A DNA stretch of 64,000 bases from Sipunculus nudus. Lineage: Eukaryota; Annelida; Sipuncula; Golfingiida; Sipunculidae. A program made the translations under genes and the position numbers. The DNA lies in the NCBI GenBank assembly GCA_026874595.1, contig CM049315.1, forward strand, positions 8,864,664 to 8,928,663. Reading direction: 5' to 3'. A model generated the notes under the pieces. The model searched no databases, was not told where the DNA came from, and worked only from the letters and a program-made list of their open reading frames with translations. Positions 30,701-42,700 of the stretch are shown piece after piece (the stretch's first letter is position 1; every line of letters begins with the position of its first letter).

Positions 30701-33700
30701 TCGCAAAGACCCAGTTTTCAGCTTGGTGGGAGATCTTAGGGACATCTAACATTCTGCAAAATTTTGGATTCCTAGGTCTTACGGTTTCAAAACGTGCCAC
30801 ATCTACGGAAGGACGGACAGACAGACGACGGACAATTGACCACGACTATAGCTCAAGATGACTTATAGTCAGCTGAGCTAACTAGGTATAAAATGCACAT
30901 TTGGTATAGAAAACTGAAAATCGAACATGTTCTTATAAATTATATACATCAAATATTCTTATACAATTATATAATTATCCCCTTTCTGCCAGGAATGCCA
31001 CAAAGGACCACTTAAGATTGACATTAGGTCTCCCTCATATGGCTAGTTCCTGAGGTAAGGCGTACTGCATATAATTTATTTCCATTCTATAAGAAGATTC
31101 TTTTCCAAATCTCTCTCTCTTTTCTATGTTAAAAGTGATGAAAATTTTATTAAGATAATGAAACAGAGCAAGATATTACATGTAATGTAAAAATGAAGGT
31201 TGTGACCTTTGTCCAAATTAAAAAAAAAAACATACAGCAGTGCACCTGGCATTTAAAATCTTGAGTATTATCATATAATCCTCAGTTTTAATGAACTGTG
31301 TTTATTGAATCACTTGGATTTAATAATGCCAAAAACACCACAAACTGGTAATGTTATTTTTTTCTAAGCTAAACATTCAACATAAGAATTTAAAATATAC
31401 AACAATTTTGGTTAAAACAGAAATAATGATCCTCTTTCTAGGCCACTACTAGTATAAGAGAAAACAAGGGACCTATGGGTCACTGTGCTCAGCTGACGTT
31501 AACCTTGAAGGTAAAAATCTAAAATAATATCAAATAGAGATAAAGTGTAAGAGGAAGAGGTAATAAAGGCCATAGTTGGTTTATATGATTGGTTTGTATT
31601 GATGAGCAAGAAATTGTTTCAAAAAATATTTTGTGACCTGATCATGTGTTTCCTAATGTTGAAACTAAAGCATGTGAGCAGTTTGTGAACAAATGATCTG
31701 TACTTTTACCATGATCATTAGTTGGTTTTTCGATTAACTGTTGACATTTCAGTAGTTTATACATTTGTTCAATTGAATCTATTTTTTTGTATAATATATA
31801 TTATTAAATATATATGTATTTTTTTAATGAAATGTATACAGTTGAAATATAGCTAATTAACAACATAAAACAGGGCAAACAAAGCCTGATCTCAAATTCT
31901 GCTGGGGCAGGAAAATAATGAACAAATGTTTGTATTAAATCCTCATTTTTTTTTATCACATCAATTATTTTCTAATTTAAGTTTATATTTCTATACATTT
32001 CCAATTTAACATATATATCTGAATATAAAAGTTGATTCATAATTCTCAATTGCATCATCATAAATCTCAATCTTGTCAGATAACACCACATCATGCATAC
32101 ATATGTTTATTTATTTTATACCACAAAAATATATCTTTTAATTCTGCAAAACAATAAATATCTAAAAATAATACTTGATTTAGATTTCACAATTTTTATT
32201 TGTGTCTTTATTTATCCATAATGTGCTTCATATTTTATAATAATTTAAGCATACTGATGGGTTCAATAATATTTGTTAAAATCATGTAAAAGACAATTGA
32301 TTTTTTTTTAAAATGCTACATTACACAACATTGCATCTTCTGGATTACACCTTGAATTATTTTTCAAGGAAAGTTTTTGCATATCGGAGTGGAAACAGCA
32401 TTACAATTAAGGAGATACAGTGAACACAATAACAATTACTGCATAACACTTGGTGGGTTGGGTTTGGGGGGGGGGGGGGGGGGATTGGGTGGTGATATGA
32501 GAATAACTGTACACCTGTCACGGCAGGGGATCTCCCCCAGTGACTGTAACAAATCAGAAACCCTGGCATAGCTGACTTCCAGTGACCTGGAAGACCCTGC
32601 ATCTGTAATCAAAGCAAGTGACTACAGAAAAAAAATCAATAAATAGCTTAATTTTCAAGCTTTTATTTTCAAATTTCAGATTTAGACAAACTAAATATTT
32701 ATGTTTACATGCTGTGAAAATTAAAATGCTTACAGGAAAAAAAACGTGAAATGGTCAAAGTTGGGCAAAATTTAAGGTACTGATTTTTTTTAAATGCTAA
32801 TAACTTAAAAAATTTACAAAATTCAGATCTAATTTTGGGTAAACAATTGAATCTTAATTAAACATAGTTATATACTTGAGAAGGACTCTAGTTTCAAAAT
32901 TGCTCATGTTAAATGAGTTATTATTTTTCCTGATTTTTTACAAAGTCCATTATGTTTGGGCCCATAAACTTAAAGAATTTATACTTTACAGACTTAATTT
33001 CTGGCATGTACATAGGAACTATATAGAGGAATATTTATGGTAAATATGAGGAAAAACAGATGAGTGGTTTTAATATTAGGCAGTCCTGAAGTGTGAAAAT
33101 AGGATTTTAATAAAAAAATTGAGGTTTTTCCTTAATTTCTCAAAGGAACGAAGTCGCAAAGACCCAGTTTTCGGCTTGGTAGGAGATCTTGGGGACATCT
33201 AACATTATGCTGAATTTTGGATTCCTAAGTCTTACTGTTTCAAAACGTGCCACATCTACGGACGGACGGACGACGGACAATGGACCACGACTATAGCTCA
33301 GATGACTTATAGTCAGCTGAGCTAAAAATATAAAATATAAAAAAACGGCATTCAACATCAACATCATAAATACAAAGTGTGAATGCCCACTTGAGACCTG
33401 TCAGAACTGTGTCATCATGGTTTATTTGATAACAATACCGGAGGGCCAAGGTTGAGTTAAACCAAGGTCAAGATCACTTAGGATCCAGGCCACAATAGGC
33501 AGCTCAGGTGAACACTTCTGGGCCACAAAATATCAGGGTCCATGTCGGTCAGGGCTCACTGATGACCACAAACCCAACAGAAGCATATCATGAATGCACA
33601 CACAATTTAGTTCACTATAGGTGCAGGTGTTACATCAGGAAAACCATTCTCAGTACTCCTGTGTGAAATGGTCAGCCAGACATAATCTGTGACAACTAAC

Positions 33701-36700
33701 AAGTCAACACAGCATGCATTACCACTGGACTGAAATCACCAAAGCTGCTGATCTACTAGGTCTTTATTCCCTAATATGACCCCTCCCCCTCCCATTCTGA
33801 GGTTCCTAACAAACTGTTCACTGCCAGCAATCCAAAGTCACCCTTGATTAACATTTAACTACAAGTCCATTTAAGTATCATGGACAAAGCACAGTATAGC
33901 ACAAGTTTAACCAATCATTCATGGCCTCGGGAAATGGTAAAAATCAACCCAGAAAATGTAAAGCAGTGATGCATGTGACACACATGTGTGTGTGTAACTC
34001 AGGAGTACAAGAGTAAACCTGACAATTTAGTAACCTGATATAAAGTGAACAATCCCTGGGCAGAGATTCACAAAGTTTATTCACGGACAGGAGGCAGTAA
34101 ATAAATATATACCAGTAACCGACTGGTTTTTGTTATTGTGAGAGAGATGGAAAGGAAAATTACGATCTGAACTGGGTGTCTATAAATATGAAAAGTAAAG
34201 ATAAAATTTCTTACCTTCACAGTGCGAAGCATTCGATCTAATATGGCAACAGCTAGGTTAAAAGTTTCAGGGTAGAAGTGAAACTTGTTGCACAGAAATG
34301 CCAGCCAGGCCACAGTTTGATCCCGCTCATGTGGACCAATTTCTGCACCCTGAAATAGCAAAAAGGAGTTGTACAGCTGGATTTTTTTTTTTAAAAAGGG
34401 GGGATGAGGGAATATAAGATTTAAATCAAACTGAACATCGCTCAACACTGCATCAAATGTTTACAATCTAGCTGCAGAGGCTGAAGGATCATTCCTCATA
34501 TTTATGTACCAGACAAAACACCTACATGTATACAAATCAAATATATTATGAAGAACATTGTTTATAACACCTCCCTATATGGCTTTTTCTTCTTGTATGC
34601 TGGGATACGGACAATTATTTTATTATAAAAATCACCAAGTCCATGATACTTAAAAGACTCTCAGGATGATATAAAATACATTTTTTTAAAGGTTAAATAG
34701 TGCCTCTTATCATTACCAAACCAGGCAAACCATAAAGACAATTCCTATCAACAAGGGGCATTACCTAAGCCACATGTCAATGTGAATTCATTGCACAGTG
34801 TGAATGTTCTAGTATTAACAGTCCTATCAACAGGTACAGCCATGAGGGCCACAACTAGAATTAGTGTATTTTGCCACTCATGAGGCCTTTTTATAAACTT
34901 TAATCTGTTGATTTACCAATAATTTGCTTCTAAATGGTTCTGTAGTAAAAAGGTGAATGAGAAATGCTGAAGTTTACAATGCAGTACAAGGGGAGGAACT
35001 ATGTAACCACTCTGTACCTAAGTAGTATTAAGTATTCAGATCAGTGTTACTTATATCGTGGTGGTGGGGGGGGGGAATAAGCACAATGCAGACAATTTAA
35101 GCAGATATTCAGAGTGACACCACCCTTTTTTCCATATACTTATATATGAGTTATGACCCACATATATCACCACTGAAAATGAAGTTCCATGATGCATGAA
35201 CAGACCCTGATTTTGCTTCAGCCTGACGTAACAAAAATAAATCAACTGTACAATAACATAGTAAAACGTTCAAAATCTTAATGATATGTTTGTTATACAC
35301 AAGGATCCTTTATATGACACCATGCTTCAGATACAAAGAATGTAGTTCATAAAGGTTGAGCAAGAATCTGAATTAGACAGAGACTGTTAAGTCATAAATT
35401 TCTCAAATCATAAATTATCAATTAATATAAACTTATAAATAATGAGCACAATGCAGACAATTTAAGCAGATATTCAGAGTGACACCACCCTTTTTTTCCA
35501 TATACTTATATAAGAGTTATGACCTACATATATCCTCACTCACAATGAAGTTCCATGATGCATGAACAGACCCTGTTTTTGCTTCAGTTTGACGTAACAA
35601 AGTTAAATCAACTGTACAATAACATAATAAAACTCTCTAAATCTTAATGATATGTATTTTATACACAAGGATCTTTTATGTGACACTATGCTCCAGTTAT
35701 GTAGTTCATAAAGGATAAACAAGAATCTGAATGAGACCATACTGTTAAAGTCATAAATTTCACACAAGGGACCTATGGGTCACGACGCTCAGCTGTTATA
35801 TATGATAAAAAAATATTATTTAGAAATGAGGCACATGCTGGTTTTGTGTGGTAATAAATATAAGCTGTATTATGAGTTGTTATTTAGCTTATGTATGATT
35901 TGGATAGTACCTTTGGAGACAGGGAAGAGGATTGATTTCATTTACTTTATTTTATTAACAAATGGAGTACTACTGTCACACAGATTTTAACTTGGCCATA
36001 TAACTTATAAGCAGAACATATAATATAAGAGTTTAACTATTTATTAAAAAAATTACAAATATTGTCCCAAATATAATTTTTATTAAAAATAATAAGAGAA
36101 TCATATGATTTTTTAAAATGAAATATAACTGATATGATCATTAAAATAATATTAAAGAATATATTCATGAATGCATTCATGAATACATTTTGAAAGTATT
36201 TGCACAAGTATTCATATACTTTCATTTTTATCTGAATTCCCATTCTTTATGCAAGAAATTTTATAATGGAGTACATAATGATATTCGTATTTAAATACAA
36301 TTACAAAGTATTCGCACCATGTCTGGTATTTATTCAGTTTTCACCAAACAAAGATGTTGAGAATCCAGAATATACAAAATTCACACATTTAAATAATGAT
36401 CATAAGTACCTGGTTTTATGGCCTTTATTTATATTAAAAAATAACTGTAAAAAATTCATTTTGGACCAATTTCACATCAATGTACACACTAGACACAGTA
36501 GGAATCTAGATTAATATTATCAACTGCATCTTTGTCTATCATTAATTTCCTTCATATGATCCCTAATGATTAGTAATGAATAATATATTTTACTTCTTTA
36601 TCATTAAAATTGAACTGAAAAATGCCATAGGTGACTGCATGGTGTTATTTGGAATATGTGACATTCTACCCATCGATACAAGATTCTCATATCATCAGTA

Positions 36701-39700
36701 ACTGCAAGTTAATTTCCTGTTATTATAAACTAACAAATTCCTTTTCTATTTTTCTTTAATTTGTTATTAAAAACCAATAAAAATTTATTAATTTATTGTT
36801 TATTGTTATGTTGTTGGTTAAAACTACTAGATGAGTTGGGTTGGACACCTGGATCAACTGTGGCTAGCCATAAGCTGCCTGGATTCTCGCCTCAAGCGTG
36901 CATAATTTGATGAAAGGTCAACAAGGTCAACAAAGTGGTGACTCAAGAGGGGCTGGAGAGAGCCAAAGTCTGACAGGGTCTCATAAAAAACATTAATAAA
37001 AGATACGATTTTTGGCCAATTTCTTTCAGCTTTCTAAACTAAAAAGCTGAAATCCTTATGTGTGCATGATATGAAAATTATATCAACAGGGCTCACGGGA
37101 AACAAACGTGCCATGGTCACAGTTGGGCAAAATTTAAGGTACTAATTTTATATTTATGCTAATAACTTATAAAATTTGAAAAATTCAGAACTAATTTTGG
37201 GTATTCAATTGAATCTTGATTAAATAATGTTACATCCCTGACAAAAACAAGGGACCTATGGGTCACGACGCTCAGCTGTTATATATGATAAAAAAATATT
37301 ATTTAGAAATTAGGCACATGCTGGTTTTGTGTGGTAATAAATATAAGCTGTATTATGAGTTGTTGTTGTTTAGCTTATGTATGATTTTGATAGTACCTTT
37401 GGAGACAGGGAAGAGGATTGATTTCATTTATTTTATTAACAATTGAAGTACTATTGTCACACAGATTTTGACTTGGCCATATAACTTATAAGCAGAACAT
37501 ATAATATAAGAGTTTAACTATTTATTAAAAAAAATTACAAATATTGTCCCAAATATAATTTTTATTAAAAATAATAAGAGAATCATATGATTTTTTAAAA
37601 TGAAATATAACTGATATGATTATTAAAATAATATTAAAGAATAAATTCATGAATGCATTCATGAATACATTTTGAAAGTATTTGCACGAGTATTCATATA
37701 CTTTCATTTTTACCTGAATTCCCATTCTTTATGCAAGAAATTTTATAATGGAGTACATAATCATATTCGTATTTAAATACAATTACAAAGTATTCGCACC
37801 ATGTCTGGTATTTATTCAATTTTCACCAAACAATGATGTTGAGAATCCAGAATATACAAAATTCACACATTTAAATAATGATCATAAGTACCTGATTTTA
37901 TGGCTTTTATTTATATTAAAAAATAACTGTAAAAAATTCATTTTGGACTAATTTCACATCAATGTACACACTAGACACAGTAGGAATCTAGATTAATATT
38001 ATCAACTGCATCTTTGTCTATCATTAATTTCCTTCATACGATCCCTAATGATTAGTAATGAATAATATGATTTACTTCTTTATCATTAAAATTGAACTGA
38101 AAAATGCCATAGGTGACTGCATGGTGTTATTTGGAATATGTGACATTCTACCCATCGATACAAGATTCTCATATCATCAGTAACTGCAAGTTAATTTCCT
38201 GTTATTATAAACTAACAAATTCCTTTTCTATTTTTCTTTAATTTGTTATTAAAAACCAATAAAAATTTATTAATTTGTTGTTTATTGTTATGTTGTTGGT
38301 TAAAACTACTAGATGAGTTGGGTTGGACACCTGGATCAACTGTGGCTGGCCATAAGCTGCCTGGATTCCTGTATGCCTCGCCTCAAGCGTGCATAATTTG
38401 ATGAAAGGTCAACAAGGTCAACATACAGGTGACTCAAGAGGGGCTGGAGAGAGCCAAAGTCTGACAGGGTCTCATAAAAAACATTAATAAAAGATACGAT
38501 TTTTGGCCAATTTCTTTCAGCTTTCTAAACTAAAAAGCTGAAATCCTTATGTGTGCATGATATGAAAATTATATCAACAGTGCTCACGGGAAACAAACGT
38601 GCCATGGTCACAGTTGGGCAAAATTTAAGGTACTAATTTTATATTTATACTAATAACTTATAAAATTTTAAAAATTCAGATCTAATTTTGGGTATTCAAT
38701 TGAATCTTGATTAAATAATGTTACATCCCTGACAAAAAAATCTCTAGCAATGCCCTTGTTAAGGGAGTAAATATATTTCTTGATTTTTTACAAAGTGCAT
38801 TATGTTTGGGCCCATAACTTAAAACAATTACGCAATACTGACATCATTCTGGGATGTGCATAGAGAATGAAAAATATGCATATTGTTTATGATTAAAGTC
38901 AGATCAGTGGTTTTGATATTAGGCAGTCTTGAAGTGTAACAATGGGTTTTTAATGGAAAAATGAAGTTTTTCATTAATATCTCGAAGGTATTAAGTCCAA
39001 GTGACCAAATTCTTGGCATGGTAGGGGATTTTGGAGACATCTAACTGTATGCTGAATTTAAGGAACTTAGAGCTGAAGCTGGGGAGCTGAGCTTTTGCAA
39101 ACTGCATAACACTAGCTTGATGTAAACAATATGTTACAAGGTGCTTGAAAACTTGATTAAAATCTACAGTTTTTGATCAACTGGTTTCAAATTTTTGGTG
39201 TTAACAGTTGAAATGCTGACAAAAACATGCTGTGAAAATTAAATCCACAGTACTTACAGGAAAAAAACGTGCCATGGTCAAAGTTGGGCAAAATTTAAGG
39301 TACCAATTTTTTATTTTTATTAATATTTTAAAAAATTTAAAAGATTTTCATCTAAGCTTGGGTATACAATTTAATTTTGATTAATTAAAGTTATATTACT
39401 GGAAAAAAGGTCCACAGCTTTAACATTTTTTGTGTTAAGTGATCAAATATCTTTCCTTATTTTTTTCAAATTGCATTATGTTTGGGCCCAGAACTATTTT
39501 AAATTAAATAATACAGACATAATTTCTGGCATGTAGATAGGAACTATATAGAGGAATATTTATGGTAAATATGAGGAAAAACAGATGAGTGGTTTTGATA
39601 TTAGGCAGTCCTAAAGTGTGAAAATAGGTTTTTAATAAAAAATTGAGGTTTTTCCTTAATTTCTCAAAGGAACGAAGTCGCAAAGACCCAGTTTTTGGCT

Positions 39701-42700
39701 TGGTAGGAGATCTTGGGGACATCTAACATTATGCCGAATTTTGGATTCCTAGGTCTTACGGTTTCAAAACGTGCCACATCTACGGACGGACGGACGGACG
39801 GACGGACAGACGGACGGACGACGGACAATGGACCACGACTATAGCTCAGATGACTTATAGTCAGCTGAGCTAAAAATCTCTAGCTTCAGCAATGCCCTTG
39901 TTAAGAGAGTAAATATATTTCTTGATTTTTTACAAAGTGCATTATGTTTGGGCCCATAACTTAAAACAATTACGCAATACTGACATCATTCTGGCATGTG
40001 CAAAGAGAATGAAAAATATGTATATTATTTATGATTAAAGTCAGATCAGTGGTTTTGATATTTGGCAGTCTTGAAGTGAAACAATGCCTTTTTAATGGAA
40101 AAATGAAGTTTTTCATTAATATCTCGAAGGTATTAAGTCCTAGTGACCAAATTCTTGGCATGGTAGGGGATTTTTGAGACATCTAACTGTACGCCGAATT
40201 TAAGGAACTTAGAGCTGAAGCTGGGGAGCTGAGCTCTAGCAAACTGCATAACACTAGCTTGATGTAAACAATATGTTACATGGTGCTTGAAAACTTGATT
40301 AAAATCTACAGTTTTTGATCAACTGGTTTCAAATTTTTGGTGTTAACAGTTGAAATGCTAACAAAAACATGCTGTGAAAATTAAATCCACAGTACTTACA
40401 GTAAAAAAAACGTGCCATGGTCAAAGTTGGGCAAAATTTAAGGTACCAATTTTTTATTTTTATTAATATTTTAAAAATTTAAAAGATTTTCATCTAATTT
40501 TGGGTATACAATTTAATTTTGATTAATTAAAGTTATATTACTGGAATAAAGGTCCATAGCTTTAACGTTTTTTGTGTTAAGTGATCAAATATCTTTCCTA
40601 ATTTTTTACAAAATGCATCATGTTTGGGCCCATAACTTTTTTAAATTGAATAATACAGACATAATTTCCGGCATGTATATAGGAACTATATAGAGAAATA
40701 TTTATGGTAAATATGAGGAAAAACAGATAAGTGGTTTTGATATTAGGCAGTCCTGAAGTGTGAAAATAGGTTTTAAATAAAAAATTGAGGTTTTTCCTTA
40801 ATTTCTCAAAGGAACGAAGTTGCAAAGATCCAGTTTTCGGCTTGGTAGGAGATCTTGGGGACATCTAACATTATGCTGAATTTTGGATTCCTAGGTCTGG
40901 ACTAATACCTTTATTTCACATTCAAGGGAATAATACATTTAAGTTTATATATTATTTAAGCATATCCACTTTTTCCATTAAAATAGTTTTTATCTGATTA
41001 ATTTTTTTTATTTACAAGTTTTATAAATTTGTATTAAAAAAACACTGAAAATATACGTTAAAATATTAGAATTCTTAGTTGCAATCATAATACATCCAGA
41101 GTGTAGCTCGTATTGAGTCATATTATGCATACACATATATTTTTATTATTTTTGAATCACAAATTTTTAAACTGAATTTAAAAGAAAATAATGCCACAAC
41201 ATGGCATCTACAAGATTATTCCTTGAATCACTATTAAAAAGTTTTGCACATTGGAGTTTTCAGTACATGCTTAATCTTATTCACCAAAATAAAATAAGAT
41301 TCTGTAAATTTGGTAAAATAAAAACATCTTTTCAAATAAAGTATACACACTGTTGGTTGAATGAGGGACAAACAATATCATTATGCTAATTACAATCTAA
41401 GCTTTAATATATTCCTGGAATTAATAGTCAATTTCACACCTTGTGAAGTTTTTACTCTTCTCAAGGAAGGAATTACTTATCTGATGAATATCCACACTTT
41501 CATAGCAATACACCACTTTGTGGACACAATTAAATGTGCACTTTAATCATTGTAACCCTGGTGGTAAATACAAAATCTAAAATGTAGCATAGCCAAGAAT
41601 AAAATGAAATACAGAAAATTATAACATTCATCTAGTTAATGCATCATCTAGGGGGGGGAGGGTGTGCAGGGCAGAGATGAAGCCTGCTTGTAGTGGCCCA
41701 GCTGAGCCAAGACAAGCTGCCTGGGGTGGGTTACATAATGCAAATGAAGGCTTTACTAATGAAGGTGGGCTAGATGTAAACAACACTTGACATGGTGTAT
41801 GAAAACTTGAATAAAAGCTACTCTTTTCAATCAATTCCTTTGAAATTTCAGATTTTAAAAGATTAAATCCTTATGTATATATGCTGTGAAAATTAAATCA
41901 ACAGTGCTTACAGAAAAAAAAATGCCATTGCCAAAGTTGGACAAAATTTAGGGTATTGATTTTTTATTTAAGCTAATAACTTGAAAAATTTGCCAAATTC
42001 AGATCTAATTTTGGGTAAACAATCGAATCTTGATTAAATAAAGTTATATTCCTGACAAAAAGTCTCCAGCTTCAGCAATTCTCATCTAAGGTGAGTAAAT
42101 ATATTTCTTGATTTTTAAAAAAGTGCATTATGTTTGGGCCCATAACTTAAAAAAAATACACAATACTGACATCATTTCTGGCATGTGCATAGCGAATGAA
42201 TAGAAAAATATGTATATTATATATGATCAAAGTCAGATCAGTGGTTTTGATATGAGGCAGTCTTGAAGTGTAACAATGGGTTTTTAATGGAAAAATGAAG
42301 TTTTTCATTGATATCTCGAAGGAATTAAGTCCTAGTGACGTAATTCTTGGCATGGTAGGGGATTTTTGAGAAATCCAACTGTATGCCAAATTTAAGGAAC
42401 TTAGAGCTGAAGCTTGGGAGCTGAACTCTAGCAAACTGCATAACACTAGCAATATGTGACATGGTGCTTGAAAACTTGAATAAAATCTACAGTTTTTGAT
42501 CAACTGGTTTCAAATTTTTGGTGTTAACAGTTGAAATGCTCACAAAAACATGCTGTGAAAATTAAATCCACAGCAGTTACAGCAAAAAAATTTAAGGTAC
42601 CAATTTTTTATTTTTGCTAATATTTTAAAAAATTTAAAAGATTTTGATCTTATTTTGGGTATACAATTTAATTTTGATTAATAAAAGTAATATTACTGGA

